Positions 8,215 to 17,366 of a stretch of 64,000 nt of DNA are shown here, piece by piece. Position 1 is the stretch's first letter. Each line of letters opens with the position of its first letter. The DNA comes from Herbaspirillum rubrisubalbicans (GTDB taxonomy: Bacteria > Pseudomonadota > Gammaproteobacteria > Burkholderiales > Burkholderiaceae_D). The notes under the pieces were generated by a model. The model saw nothing but the letters and a program-made list of their open reading frames with translations, made no database searches and was not told where the DNA came from. The translations under genes and the position numbers were made by a program. The stretch covers positions 558,001-622,000 of the forward strand of contig NZ_CP024996.1 of NCBI RefSeq assembly GCF_003719195.1. Reading direction: 5' to 3'.

Positions 8215-10062
8215 ATGGTCGATCTCGATTCCCTGCCTCCCGGCGCCACCCAGCAAGAACGCGCACTGCACGTGCTGGAGACGGTGTTCGGCTACTCGTC
8301 CTTTCGCGGTCATCAGGGCGAGATCGTCCAGCACGTCGCCGCTGGCGGCGATGCCCTGGTGCTCATGCCCACCGGCGGCGGCAAGTCGCTGTGCTACCAG
8401 GTGCCGGCGCTGCTACGCGAGGGCACCGGGGTGGTGGTCTCGCCATTGATCGCGCTGATGCAGGATCAGGTCGATGCGCTCGCCGAAGTCGGCGTGCGCG
8501 CGGCCTTCCTCAACTCCACCCAGAGTTTCGACGAAGCCCTGCAGATCGAACGGCGCTTGCGCCAGGGTGATCTGGACGTGCTCTACGTCGCGCCGGAACG
8601 GCTGATGACGCCGCGCTGTCTGGACCTGCTCGAATCGGCCCGCATCGCGCTCTTCGCCATCGATGAGGCGCACTGCGTCTCGCAATGGGGCCATGATTTC
8701 CGCCCGGAGTACATCAAGCTCTCCATCCTGCACGAGCGCTTTCCACAGGTGCCGCGTATCGCGCTGACGGCCACTGCCGACCAGCAGACCCGCGAAGAGA
8801 TCATCCATCGCCTGCAACTGGAAGATGCGCGCCAGTTCGTCTCTTCCTTCGACCGACCCAACATCCGCTACCAGATCGTGGAAAAGGCCAACGGTCGCAA
8901 GCAGTTGCTCGATTTCATCAAGAGCGAACACCCGGAAGACGCTGGCATCGTCTATTGCCTCTCGCGCAAGAAGGTCGAGGAGACCGCCGAGTTCCTGCGC
9001 GGCGAGGGCATCAATGCGCTGGCCTATCACGCCGGCATGGACTATGCGTTGCGCACCAAGAACCAGGCGCGTTTCCTGCGCGAAGACAAGATCGTGATGG
9101 TCGCCACCATCGCCTTCGGCATGGGTATCGACAAGCCCGATGTGCGCTTCGTCTGCCACCTCGACCTGCCCAAGAGCGTGGAAGGCTACTATCAGGAAAC
9201 CGGCCGCGCCGGTCGTGACGGCCTGCCCGCCGACGCCTGGATGGCCTATGGCCTGCAGGACGTGGTGCAGCAGCGCCGCATGATCGACGAATCCGAAGCC
9301 GACGAAACCTTCAAGCGCGTACTCGGCACCAAGCTCGACGCCATGCTCTCCCTGTGCGAGACGCTGCACTGCCGGCGCGTGCACCTGCTGGACTACTTCG
9401 GCGAGAAGTCCAGCCCCTGCGGCAATTGCGACACCTGCCTCACGCCGCCGGTCTCCTTTGATGCCACGGTCGAGGTACAGAAACTGCTCTCCACCGTCTA
9501 TCGCGTCGAGCAGCGCTTCGCCCCCGGCCATGTGATCGAGGTGCTGCGCGGCATCGATGGCGAGCGCGTCAAGCAGTGGCGGCATGACCAGCTTTCCGTC
9601 TTTGGTGTCGGCAGTGATCGCGGTGAAGCAGAATGGCGCGCCATCCTGCGCCAGGTCATCGCGTTGGGTTTGCTGACGGTGGATGCAGAGAACTACAGCG
9701 CCTTGAAGCTCACCGAAGCCGCGCGCCCCGTGCTGCGCGGCGAACAGCAGGTGCAATTGCGCCGCTACCGCAAGCCGGAAAAGGCCAAGCGCAGTTCGCA
9801 GCGCTCCAGCTTCGTCGAGACCGATCTCAACAGCGAAGAACAGGCACTCTTCGAAAAACTGCGCTGGTGGCGCATGGAAACCGCGCGCGCCCACAACGTG
9901 CCGGCCTACGTCATCTTCCACGACGCCACCATGCGCGAAATCGCCAAGGCCCGCCCGCAATCGCTGGATGAGCTGCGCCACGTCACCGGCGTGGGCGAGA
10001 AGAAACTGGAAACCTACGGCGCCCAGATCATCGAGTTGATCGCCCAGATGCAGGCTGGGTAG
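8215..10062 (+). CDS. recQ: ATP-dependent DNA helicase RecQ
   Basis: A 615-residue superfamily-2 3'-5' helicase acting in RecF-pathway recombination and fork repair. Motif 0 is [10 protein letters not shown], Walker A is [12 protein letters not shown] with K57, the DEAH box is [18 protein letters not shown] near residue 150, and motif VI is [14 protein letters not shown]. The zinc-binding site [12 protein letters not shown] and CGNCDTC comes next, then the winged-helix RQC domain and a C-terminal HRDC domain ([28 protein letters not shown]). Length and domain order match E. coli RecQ. It follows the second uppP by 38 bases. Confidence 0.97.
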   Translation: MVDLDSLPPGATQQERALHVLETVFGYSSFRGHQGEIVQHVAAGGDALVLMPTGGGKSLCYQVPALLREGTGVVVSPLIALMQDQVDALAEVGVRAAFLNSTQSFDEALQIERRLRQGDLDVLYVAPERLMTPRCLDLLESARIALFAIDEAHCVSQWGHDFRPEYIKLSILHERFPQVPRIALTATADQQTREEIIHRLQLEDARQFVSSFDRPNIRYQIVEKANGRKQLLDFIKSEHPEDAGIVYCLSRKKVEETAEFLRGEGINALAYHAGMDYALRTKNQARFLREDKIVMVATIAFGMGIDKPDVRFVCHLDLPKSVEGYYQETGRAGRDGLPADAWMAYGLQDVVQQRRMIDESEADETFKRVLGTKLDAMLSLCETLHCRRVHLLDYFGEKSSPCGNCDTCLTPPVSFDATVEVQKLLSTVYRVEQRFAPGHVIEVLRGIDGERVKQWRHDQLSVFGVGSDRGEAEWRAILRQVIALGLLTVDAENYSALKLTEAARPVLRGEQQVQLRRYRKPEKAKRSSQRSSFVETDLNSEEQALFEKLRWWRMETARAHNVPAYVIFHDATMREIAKARPQSLDELRHVTGVGEKKLETYGAQIIELIAQMQAG

Positions 10063-10129
10063 GGTGGCTAAGGCCTTTAAAGCCGCGATATGAAGTTTTC
10101 TACATCGGCGCCCGTAGCCAGCAGCAAAA

Positions 10130-10158
10130 ACGGCATGTCCTGTGAAGGAACATGCCGT
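10130..10158. terminator. bidirectional rho-independent terminator
   Basis: ACGGCATGT at 10130-10138 pairs with ACATGCCGT at 10150-10158. On the plus strand TCTTTGTT follows, and on the minus strand the stem is followed by a T5 run (AAAAA just before 10130). It sits between the converging recQ and trmB genes. Confidence 0.8.
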
Positions 10159-10185
10159 CTTTGTTGAGGCGGGGAGGGCCAGCGA

Positions 10186-10905
10186 TCAGGCGCGCTTTTC
10201 GAACACCAGGTCCCATACGCCGTGTCCCAGACGCAGGCCGCGGTTCTCGAACTTGGTGGTATCGCGATATTCCGGGCGCGGCACGTAACCGGAAGGATCG
10301 GTGGCCGTGTTCTTCAGCGTCGGCTCGGCCGACAGCACTTCCAGCATCTGCACCGCATATTCTTCCCAGTCGGTGGCGCAGTGGATGTAGCCACCGGGGG
10401 CCAGGCGCGAACTGATCAACTGCACCAGCGGGTTCTGGATCAGGCGACGCTTGTTGTGACGCGCCTTGTGCCAGGGATCGGGGAAGAACACATGCACCCC
10501 GGCCAGGGTGGCGGGCGCAATCATGTTGGTCAGCACTTCCACGGCGTCGTGCTGGATGATGCGCACGTTTTCCAGCTGGCCTTCGCCGATCAGCTTGAGG
10601 TAGCTGCCCACGCCCGGCGTATGGACTTCGACGCCGATGAAGTTCTTCTCCGGCATCAGGGCCGAGATCTTGGCGCTGGTCTCGCCCATGCCGAAGCCGA
10701 TTTCCAGGATGGTCGGCGCCTGCCGGCCAAAGGTCGCGGCCAGATCCAGCGGCGCCTTTTCATACGGCACCAGAAAGCGCGGCCCCAGCTCCTCCAGCGC
10801 CCGGCCTTGGGCCACCGACACGCGCCCGGCGCGGGTAACGAAACTACGGATACGGCGCTCGCTGGGATCGTAGAACAGCGGTTTGCCGGCTTTGTTTTCA
10901 GACAT
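10186..10905 (-). CDS. trmB: tRNA (guanine-N7-)-methyltransferase TrmB
   Basis: A SAM-dependent enzyme of 239 residues that forms m7G46 in the variable loop of tRNAs. [10 protein letters not shown] is the SAM motif [13 protein letters not shown] motif II, and the family signature [14 protein letters not shown], with the catalytic region, lies near residue 140; TDWEEYA and TKFENRG complete the pattern. The ATG at 10905 gives the normal N-terminus; a longer frame runs back into the tRNA gene and is not coding. It lies just downstream of tRNA-Gly on the same strand and may share its promoter. Confidence 0.96.
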   Translation of the reverse strand: MSENKAGKPLFYDPSERRIRSFVTRAGRVSVAQGRALEELGPRFLVPYEKAPLDLAATFGRQAPTILEIGFGMGETSAKISALMPEKNFIGVEVHTPGVGSYLKLIGEGQLENVRIIQHDAVEVLTNMIAPATLAGVHVFFPDPWHKARHNKRRLIQNPLVQLISSRLAPGGYIHCATDWEEYAVQMLEVLSAEPTLKNTATDPSGYVPRPEYRDTTKFENRGLRLGHGVWDLVFEKRA

Positions 10906-10986
10906 GATGACTCGAAGCAGTATGGGGTGCGGCCCGCACAGGTGCTCCAGGCAAGGCTGGGCGTAAAGGGCCGCGAGGCAGTGATC

Positions 10987-11060
10987 TGGAGCGGGTGAAG
11001 GGGATCGAACCCTCGTCTTAAGCTTGGGAAGCTTCTGCTCTACCATTGAGCTACACCCGC
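10987..11060 (-). tRNA. tRNA-Gly (anticodon CCC)
   Basis: On the minus strand the sequence folds as a complete 74-base cloverleaf: acceptor stem GCGGGTG/CACCCGC, D arm GCTCAATGGTAGAGC, anticodon loop TTCCCAA, T arm GAGGGTTCGATCCCCTT with GGTTCGATCC, and an encoded CCA end. The loop reads CCC at positions 34-36, so the tRNA decodes GGG. It closely resembles E. coli glyU. Confidence 0.96.
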
Positions 11061-11153
11061 GAGAGCCGCTATTTTACGCGGGATTGTACTGCGCGGGCAA
11101 ACCAGGGTCTGTCGAATCGGCTCACTGATCTTGGGCAAATTCCGTTTTCCAGC

Positions 11154-11321
11154 TTATTTATCCTGTTCCTTAGCCTCCCGCGCCTTCCTCTCCTTCGCAT
11201 ATTTTTCTGACATCTTGCGCCATTGATTCAATTGCCGGAAGTACGTCCTTTTGACGCTCACCTCCGATAGCGGTCGGATGGCATGGATTGGACTGACGGG
11301 GGGAACGCGACGTTCGCTCAT
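11154..11321 (-). CDS. small basic protein, 55 residues, downstream of LuxR regulator
   Basis: An ATG frame of 55 codons ending in TAA, with AGGAG 9 bases before the ATG. The product starts MSERRVPPVSPIHAIRP and ends in a strongly charged helix (KMSEKYAKERKAREAKEQDK). It has no signal peptide or membrane segment and is very basic. It starts 75 bases after the LuxR-type gene on the same strand, so the two are probably one transcript. I do not recognise a family. A nucleic-acid or protein-binding role is only a guess from charge. Confidence 0.6.
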   Translation of the reverse strand: MSERRVPPVSPIHAIRPLSEVSVKRTYFRQLNQWRKMSEKYAKERKAREAKEQDK

Positions 11322-11396
11322 GATGGCTGGCTCCTGCTGGACTGGGTTTGCTCGCGGTGCTTATCTTACCCTCAGGAGTGTCCGGTGTGTCTCTCT

Positions 11397-12587
11397 TCAA
11401 GGCCGGCCATTGGCCGTCCCCAACATCACTTTAACGAACCTGGTGCGCGTGTCCACACTCAGTTTGGCGTAGATATTCTGGATATGGGTACGCACCGTAT
11501 TGGCGCTGATGCCGAGGAAATCGGCCACCTCTTTCGCCGATTCGTGCTCCACCAGGGACGCGGCTACACGTGCCTCCATGGGTGTCATGCCATACACCGC
11601 CTGCAAGGTGTCCAGATCGATGCGCACACGCGCGGCTCCATCTGAAATGAAAATGATCGCAGCAAACATGCTGTCCTCGCCGCCGAACTCGTTGTGCATC
11701 CCCAGCGCAGAAAACTGCAGGACATAGTTTTCCGTGGAAGACAGATGCGGTACCGCCAGGGATTTCGAGAAGTGGCGAATCTCCAATGGGGAAGCATTCA
11801 AGGTGGAGTCGATGGCAATCTTGATCGCTTTATTCACTGCCGATGTTTCCCCCATGAGTTCGTAGGTTTCCACTGCGCGATTGAAGCGTCGCAGGCGCAG
11901 GCCATCGCCCAGCGTCAGCATGTTCTTGGCCGCTCCGTTGGCAAAGCCGACCCGACCCTGATGGTCCAGCAGAAGCACCGCGGAGGGCAGCCGGTCAAGC
12001 GCTTCCAGGCTGGTGGCCAGGGTGAGTTCGCTGCACCGCAGACGCTGCATCACGCCCAGCGCACGCGATAGATGTGGCAGCAGCAGGCCTAGCCGCGTAC
12101 GGGCAATCTGGTCGAAGTCAGGATGATGCATCCCCCGAAAGAACGAGCAGACCGTGGGGAGCGAGGTTGACGACTCTTTGCCGAATACAATGCCGGCCAA
12201 TACCTGCGCCATATTCTGATTGCGCGAGAGACATTGCTTATAGAAATCAGATTCGAGCAACCGGCTGCGCTCCACCAGTTCATCTCCGATCAGGACATTG
12301 CCGGTGGAATATAAATTGCGCTCTTGCATCGCCATCTTCCAGACATCGACGTCATAGTATTTCTGGATGTATTGATCCACGTGCTCCTGATCGATGCCAT
12401 GCAGAAAGAAGTAACCGCCATCCTGCGGCGTATGGTGGGTGGAATACAGGATGCAGCTGGGGGCATCCAGATAGTGCGCAACGGCGGGGAGTATCCTTCT
12501 GCTCCAGTCTCCGGGAGCAGTGGCGCCTTCATAGATCAGATCGACAAGCTCGCTAAATCGCGTGAGTTCCTGGGTCGGAAGGTCCAC
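11397..12587 (-). CDS. LuxR-family transcriptional regulator with long N-terminal sensor region
   Basis: A 396-residue regulator. The C-terminal LuxR helix-turn-helix covers about residues 335-390 (MTPMEARVAASLVEHESAKE, then ISANTVRTHIQNIYAKLSVD). The N-terminal two thirds have no clear transmembrane segment; part of the middle (LDRLPSAVLLLDHQGRVGFANGAAKNML, around residues 195-225) looks like a PAS fold, so it probably senses a cytoplasmic signal. There is no response-regulator receiver domain and no acyl-homoserine-lactone synthase nearby. It is divergent from a large orphan lipoprotein and precedes a 55-codon gene. Confidence 0.9.
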   Translation of the reverse strand: MDLPTQELTRFSELVDLIYEGATAPGDWSRRILPAVAHYLDAPSCILYSTHHTPQDGGYFFLHGIDQEHVDQYIQKYYDVDVWKMAMQERNLYSTGNVLIGDELVERSRLLESDFYKQCLSRNQNMAQVLAGIVFGKESSTSLPTVCSFFRGMHHPDFDQIARTRLGLLLPHLSRALGVMQRLRCSELTLATSLEALDRLPSAVLLLDHQGRVGFANGAAKNMLTLGDGLRLRRFNRAVETYELMGETSAVNKAIKIAIDSTLNASPLEIRHFSKSLAVPHLSSTENYVLQFSALGMHNEFGGEDSMFAAIIFISDGAARVRIDLDTLQAVYGMTPMEARVAASLVEHESAKEVADFLGISANTVRTHIQNIYAKLSVDTRTRFVKVMLGTANGRP

Positions 12588-12887
12588 AAGATTCCCCTAT
12601 GTTTTTTATTTTGTCTTGCGCCAACGGCGCAGCTCGAACGACATCGAATTATCGCAGCATGAAATATGCAAAGTAACTCCATTAACGTAATTTTTTCGTG
12701 ACTATTTTTCTGGGGAAACAGCGTGTAAAAACGACCTCATCCGTTTTGATGATGTCGGCTTTGGCGTGGCCCGCTAGGATGCAGAACAATGCCATGTGTA
12801 TCTTCAAGAGCCGCAGGCTGAGTTTGCGTCACGATGAAAATCGGACGCTGTGTATCTCCCAGTTCACTTCACGACATCGAGGCCAAA
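12588..12887. promoter_or_regulatory. divergent intergenic region, LuxR gene / lipoprotein gene
   Basis: About 300 AT-rich bases between divergent genes. It should hold promoters for both, and the LuxR-type protein is a natural candidate to bind here. I see no strong palindrome and no convincing small gene. Confidence 0.4.
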
Positions 12888-14315
12888 ATGAAAAGCACGA
12901 GGGGGTTGTTGCTGATGGTTCTTTCTGGAATGTTGAGTGCGTGTGATTCCCTACCGCGTAAGGACCCGGCGGGAATTCAAGTGTCCTTTGAGCAATTGGG
13001 GGTGGAAAGTGCCACACGCAGCACGACGCAGGGACTGGACGTGCGCACCGCATTCTCTGTCACGGGCTTGAATTTGCCGACGGTAGTGGGGCAAAACGTC
13101 ATGTCGCCGGGGCAAGATCAACCGGACTTGATGGCCATACCGATTGCAGGCATGTGTTCCAAGATCGTGGTGACTTCCTATGAAACGGAAGCGACGATGG
13201 CCGATGTCGCTAACATCAAGAATCAACTGGATGCGATTCAGCAGCAGGCAATCAAGGTACTCAGCCTGCAAATGCGCAAGCAATTTGCGGAGATGGGTGT
13301 CGGTCTGTCTCAAAGTGGGGGTTCCAAGGAGCAACTCGATACGCTCACCAAGGTACTTGGCGTGGCAGGGAAATCCGCGACAGATTTCCAGGCGGCGCAA
13401 CAGGAGATCAGTAGTGCTCTGGATAACGAAAACAGAGCCCTGCAAGCCACCTTGTCGAATGTCAAGACAGCGGCGTCCAAATCAGGCGTGATGGTGGCAC
13501 GCTGGAGCAGCGGCAAGCAGGACGATACCAAGCTTGCGATCGGCTCTCTGGTGGGGGCAGAGAAAAGTAGCAGCAAGGCGACCACGGGTTACGTGGTGCT
13601 CGCCGGCATTCGAGATGCGTCATTACAGATCGGTATGGATTTCATTACGCGGCTGGCAGTGGAGTATACGGACGCGTCCGGACAGATGGATGTAGAAAAT
13701 ATTTTCGACTCACCCTACATCGAAACCTTCTCCCGTTCAGTCAAGTACATTGCCTATAGTGAGCAACTGGATGCTTCTGCCGCATTCAGCATGGCTCTGA
13801 AAGTCACTCCCCAGGACATCGAATCTCTCCTCGGGAGTGGCGGCTACAAGCTTTTGCTGATGCAGCAGCAATTCACGCTGGATGCCATCAATGCGGCTGT
13901 ATTGTCGGTGTCCAATCAGGGCATGTTTTCGAAAGCGAAAACGGAAGCCTATCCCTATATGTTCTGGCCTCGACCTGCGCGTGCCAAGGCGCAGGATCTG
14001 GAGCGCATCCGACGTAATGGGACCGATGGTGTGGGATGGAAAGACATCTATTCCAATCGGGCTACGCTGATGTCTCTGAAAAGCCGTTTTGATCGATATG
14101 GAAAAACGGTGGTGAGCAATGCAAAAGCAATTAACGACTGCTCCTATTGGGTTCCCAAGTCTGGAGCCTATGAAACCCGAACGCCGACCGATTTGGGTAA
14201 TGAATTCTGTGTGCCGACTGACGAGTCAGTCAGCAATCCAAAGTGGAGGTCGTGGGTGCCAACAAAACGATGCCTGGACTTTTCCACAGATATGTTGAGC
14301 GAAACGAAGAAATGA
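12888..14315 (+). CDS. large lipoprotein of unknown function
   Basis: A 475-residue protein with a lipoprotein signal peptide ending in LSAC (cysteine 19), so it should be anchored in an envelope membrane. GAGG precedes the ATG by five bases; a start 18 codons upstream would spoil the signal. A region at about residues 105-200 is helical and rich in Q, A and K (NQLDAIQQQAIKVLSLQMRK), suggesting a coiled coil. The C-terminal part has four cysteines that could form disulfides. I recognise no domain. The gene is AT-richer than most of the window and stands alone, divergent from a LuxR-type regulator that may control it. Confidence 0.85.
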   Translation: MKSTRGLLLMVLSGMLSACDSLPRKDPAGIQVSFEQLGVESATRSTTQGLDVRTAFSVTGLNLPTVVGQNVMSPGQDQPDLMAIPIAGMCSKIVVTSYETEATMADVANIKNQLDAIQQQAIKVLSLQMRKQFAEMGVGLSQSGGSKEQLDTLTKVLGVAGKSATDFQAAQQEISSALDNENRALQATLSNVKTAASKSGVMVARWSSGKQDDTKLAIGSLVGAEKSSSKATTGYVVLAGIRDASLQIGMDFITRLAVEYTDASGQMDVENIFDSPYIETFSRSVKYIAYSEQLDASAAFSMALKVTPQDIESLLGSGGYKLLLMQQQFTLDAINAAVLSVSNQGMFSKAKTEAYPYMFWPRPARAKAQDLERIRRNGTDGVGWKDIYSNRATLMSLKSRFDRYGKTVVSNAKAINDCSYWVPKSGAYETRTPTDLGNEFCVPTDESVSNPKWRSWVPTKRCLDFSTDMLSETKK

Positions 14316-14362
14316 AGTCGTCTTCGCTCAATCCAATGTTGAACTCCTGGTCCAGTTAAACA

Positions 14363-14392
14363 AAGCCTTGCCGGGTTTGCCCGACGAGGCTT
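14363..14392. terminator. probable bidirectional terminator
   Basis: AAGCCT at 14363-14368 pairs with AGGCTT at 14387-14392 around an inner CGGG-TTTG-CCCG stem with a small internal loop. T-rich sequence follows on both strands (CTTCTTCCTT on plus, TGTTTAAC on minus). It lies between converging genes. Confidence 0.55.
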
Positions 14393-14411
14393 CTTCCTTG
14401 CCCGCTTGCGT

Positions 14412-15161
14412 CTAGCTGCTTTGGCGCAAAGCTATAGCAGCATCCCAATCCCCAAAAGCCGCCGACCGCACCGCCGCCGTCAGCAAATACTTCTTCACCA
14501 GCTTCAACCCCACCAGCATCCCCGCAAACAGCAGCACCAGCAATCCTGCATGAAGCAAGACGGCTTCTTTCGGCTGCAATTCCAGCAAGCGTAAGGGCCA
14601 TCGTACTGGCCTGCCTTGGATGGAATGGATCATCGAGAAATACAGTCCCCCCAGCACCGGCGAAGACGGCATGACCATGCGCCAGCCTAGCCTTACCGGT
14701 CCGCAGAACACCAGCCAATACATGAACACCCCCAAGGGCAGAACCACGTGGCGCAGCGCGCTCACCAATGCCACCAGGAAGTCCACGCGTTGCCCGGCGA
14801 CAAGGCCGCTATCACGCAGTCCGGCACAAAACAGGCAGACGATCAATACCGCCAGCGTCACTGACTTGCGTTCCGACTCCACCAGGCCGCGCTGTTCACG
14901 CAGCAGCCAATGGGCGAAGCAGCCGGCACACAGTAGGCCGGTGATTGCCGCCGTGCAAGCCGTGTGGAACGACAGGGAGCGGTCCAGCAAAGCGGTCGCG
15001 GACAAGGTCGCGCCCGCGACCAGAAGAGCGGTCTGCAGCAGCAGCCCGACGCGGCGATGCAGCGGGAGTACGTGGGCGTGGTCAGTCACGATCCTGGGCC
15101 AGGATGGGGCGGCGCAGAGGCAAGGGCAGCATGAGCAGGCTCCTCGGTGTGGTGACGTCAT
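14412..15161 (-). CDS. Pr6Pr-like integral membrane protein
   Basis: A membrane protein of up to 249 residues with about six hydrophobic helices (VGLLLQTALLVAGATLSATA, AAITGLLCAGCFAHWLL, VTLAVLIVCLFCAGL, VLPLGVFMYWLVFCG and more). The segment LRHVVLPLGVFMYWLVFC followed by RLGWR resembles the Pr6Pr family (FAR-17a/AIG1-like membrane proteins), whose function is unknown. The start is uncertain: the ATG at 15161 adds a Cys-rich leader, and a GTG about 24 codons later would begin closer to the first helix. It is divergent from an SDR-type gene across a 300-base region holding two operator-like repeats. Confidence 0.65.
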   Translation of the reverse strand: MTSPHRGACSCCPCLCAAPSWPRIVTDHAHVLPLHRRVGLLLQTALLVAGATLSATALLDRSLSFHTACTAAITGLLCAGCFAHWLLREQRGLVESERKSVTLAVLIVCLFCAGLRDSGLVAGQRVDFLVALVSALRHVVLPLGVFMYWLVFCGPVRLGWRMVMPSSPVLGGLYFSMIHSIQGRPVRWPLRLLELQPKEAVLLHAGLLVLLFAGMLVGLKLVKKYLLTAAVRSAAFGDWDAAIALRQSS

Positions 15162-15464
15162 GGTGGCCAGAGGAAGGGGGAGTGGTCCTTGTGGCATTCC
15201 CTCGATTTTAATGGTCGCGCTGACAAAAGAAATAGGTCTGTTTGGACTGAAAGGCGATAAAACGATGTAAATTCTCTGTGGTACGGGGAGTGCCTTTCTT
15301 GCGCGCCAGTCCAAACAGACTGATTTATTTCGGGGTGCGCTCACTTATAATTTTTTGCCCTATTTTTATCACTGATGGGGGCAAGCTTTCGGCACTTATT
15401 TCACGGGCCGGCATGTTGCTCACGCCAGGCTCTTGCTCCTTTTTCTGTGGAGTGTTCATCTTCT
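15162..15464. promoter_or_regulatory. divergent control region with two inverted operator-like repeats
   Basis: GTCTGTTTGGACTG at 15236-15249 is repeated in exact inverted form at 15305-15318, 55 bases apart. The right copy, with its flanking bases, is itself palindromic (CAGTC-N6-GACTG, 15305-15320), and the left copy nearly so. This looks like two binding sites for one dimeric regulator between divergent genes, though a long-stem cruciform cannot be ruled out. The rest of the region is AT-rich around 15200-15370 and likely holds the promoters. Confidence 0.6.
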
Positions 15465-16568
15465 ATGTTGTTGCTCACTGGCAGTACCGGATTCATCGGG
15501 GGCGCGCTGGCCGCTCGACTTATCAAGACGCCGCGCTGGGAGCGCTCGCTGTTCCTGGTCAGGTCGGCCAATCGCGAGCAAGGGCGCGCACGGCTGGCGC
15601 AGAACCTGCGGCTGCATGGCATGACGGAAAGCCAATTGCAGCGCCTTACGCCCGAGCAGATCATCTGCGGCGATCTCACTGGCGTGGAGCGCTGGATCGA
15701 TGACCCGCGTCTGCTTGAGGTGCATGACGTAGTCAATTCGGCCGCACTGGCTTCCTTCGGTACCCATCGCTCCATCTTCCCCACCAACGTCGATGGCGTC
15801 CTGAGCATGGCGCATGGCCTGTGCCGGGGGCGCAAGCTGCGCCGCTTCATACAGATCGGTACAGGGATGTCCTGCGGGCGCAATGCACCGCGTCCGGTGT
15901 CGGAAGATTACTTGCCCGGTGAAGATGTGGAACATTACCTGGACTACACCGCCAGCAAGTACCAGGCCGAGCAGCGCTTGCGCACCGAATTGCCTGAGCT
16001 GCCGCTGGTCATTGCGCGGCCCTCCATCGTGGTCGGGCATACCGAGCTGGGGTGTGCGGCCTCCGGCAGCATCTATTGGGTGTTCCGCCTGGCGCGCGCC
16101 TTGCAGGCCTTCCCCTGCGAGCTGGACCAGAAGATCGATGTGATCCCGGTCGACTATTGCGCCGAGGCGCTGCACCTGCTGCTGGAAAAACCGACGCTGA
16201 AATATTCGGCCTACAACATCTCTTCCGGCCCCAATCATTCCTGCACTTTTGGCCAGATCGATGAAGCCATCAGTGTGGGCAATGGCGAGAAGAAGATGTC
16301 GCGTTACCGCCAGACGCACTACGAAAGTTTCCTGCAGATGCAGGATCGCTTCAAGGATCTGATCGGCCCCTGCAACAAGCGCATCGTGCTCAAGGCGATC
16401 CGTTCCTACGGGTATTTCGCGGCCGAGGAAGTGCTGTTCGACAATGCGCGCCTGATCGAAGAGGGAATGCGGCCGCCGCAGCCGCTGACCCATTACGTGA
16501 CCCTGTGCGAGCGTACCAGCAAGGACATCCTCATCGCCCAGCAGATGAAGTACGACTACAAGACCTGA
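15465..16568 (+). CDS. extended SDR / male-sterility-type NAD(P)-dependent reductase
   Basis: A 367-residue Rossmann protein of the NAD_binding_4 (male sterility, thioester-reductase) type. The N-terminal LLLTGSTGFIGGALAARL holds the GxxGxxG cofactor motif, and DYTASKYQAEQ gives the YxxxK catalytic pair near residue 163. Such proteins reduce thioester-bound or acyl-CoA substrates, or act on sugars, but no carrier protein or synthetase is next to it. The second half (RQTHYESFLQMQDRFKDL onward) is less typical and may bind substrate. The ATG was chosen so that the protein begins directly at the Rossmann strand. It converges closely with the AlaX-like gene. Confidence 0.85.
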   Translation: MLLLTGSTGFIGGALAARLIKTPRWERSLFLVRSANREQGRARLAQNLRLHGMTESQLQRLTPEQIICGDLTGVERWIDDPRLLEVHDVVNSAALASFGTHRSIFPTNVDGVLSMAHGLCRGRKLRRFIQIGTGMSCGRNAPRPVSEDYLPGEDVEHYLDYTASKYQAEQRLRTELPELPLVIARPSIVVGHTELGCAASGSIYWVFRLARALQAFPCELDQKIDVIPVDYCAEALHLLLEKPTLKYSAYNISSGPNHSCTFGQIDEAISVGNGEKKMSRYRQTHYESFLQMQDRFKDLIGPCNKRIVLKAIRSYGYFAAEEVLFDNARLIEEGMRPPQPLTHYVTLCERTSKDILIAQQMKYDYKT

Positions 16569-16577
16569 ACGTTCTGC

Positions 16578-17234
16578 TCACACCGCAGCGGCGGGCGCAT
16601 CCAGCAGGATCTCGATGCGCTCCTTGCCGCGACCGGTGTTCTTGCGTTTGAGCTTGAGGCTGCCCACTTCGGCCGTGGTGCGCGGGTGGGTGCCGCCACA
16701 GGCCATGCGCGCAAATCCTTCCACTTCCCAATAACGCCGTCCGGCCTGTTCATCACTGAAGGCAGTGACGATGGGCAGGTCGGCGCTCACCAGTTGCTGC
16801 GCCGAAGCTTCGATGGTGGCAAAGAGCGGTGCCAGGCTGGTGTCGCTGGCAAAATCCACACGTGCCTTGTCCACCGCGATGTGTGCGCCGATGCGTTCGA
16901 TGCCGGGGCGCAACTGATAGACCAGTTGCAGCACCATCTCGGCGGCGAAGTGCAGGCGCATGAGGCGATAGCGACGCGCCCAGTCGATCTGCATCGAGAC
17001 CGCATCCCCCACCCGCAAGCTGTGCCCGGCAGGCAAGGTGTAGACGATGCTCTGTTCGCGCTTGTCTGCCTGCAGCACCGGATAGCCGCCCAAGGTGCCG
17101 GCATCGCTTTCCTGGCCGCCCGAGAAGGCGAAGAAGATGGTCTGTGCCACTTGCACCTGGTCGCCCTCGACCTGGGTGATGTGGGTATCGAGTTCGGTCT
17201 GGTAGGGAGCCGACCAGAAAAGCTTGTGCGTCAT
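16578..17234 (-). CDS. alanyl-tRNA editing protein, AlaX-like
   Basis: A 218-residue protein related to the editing domain of alanyl-tRNA synthetase, which hydrolyses mischarged Ser- or Gly-tRNA(Ala). FSGGQESDAGTLGGY is the glycine-rich motif, and the zinc site is represented by LHFAAEMVLQL and by FARMACGGTHPRTTAEVG (CxxxH). The first motif reads HxxAE, not the usual HxxxH. The start MTHKLFW fits the family; a longer start 24 codons upstream is possible. It ends nine bases from the converging SDR gene, with no terminator visible between them. Confidence 0.85.
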   Translation of the reverse strand: MTHKLFWSAPYQTELDTHITQVEGDQVQVAQTIFFAFSGGQESDAGTLGGYPVLQADKREQSIVYTLPAGHSLRVGDAVSMQIDWARRYRLMRLHFAAEMVLQLVYQLRPGIERIGAHIAVDKARVDFASDTSLAPLFATIEASAQQLVSADLPIVTAFSDEQAGRRYWEVEGFARMACGGTHPRTTAEVGSLKLKRKNTGRGKERIEILLDAPAAAV

Positions 17235-17366
17235 GGCGTTCTGAAAAGAAGGAGAAATTTCGTCAAGCAACGATGATGCCGGCTGACCAGTCATGGAACC
17301 GTGCATGGGGGACTCAGTCTACCGCTTGCTGCTTTATTGTGCAGCTTAACCAATGGAGTCTCCACC

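Noticed and set aside
11170..11400. 76-codon TTG-start frame overlapping the LuxR stop
   Set aside because: Lacks a binding site and has a composition typical of chance; the ATG frame at 11154-11321 in another phase is better supported.
14281..14289. TTTTCCACA, a relaxed DnaA box
   Set aside because: Single, non-consensus and inside a coding region.
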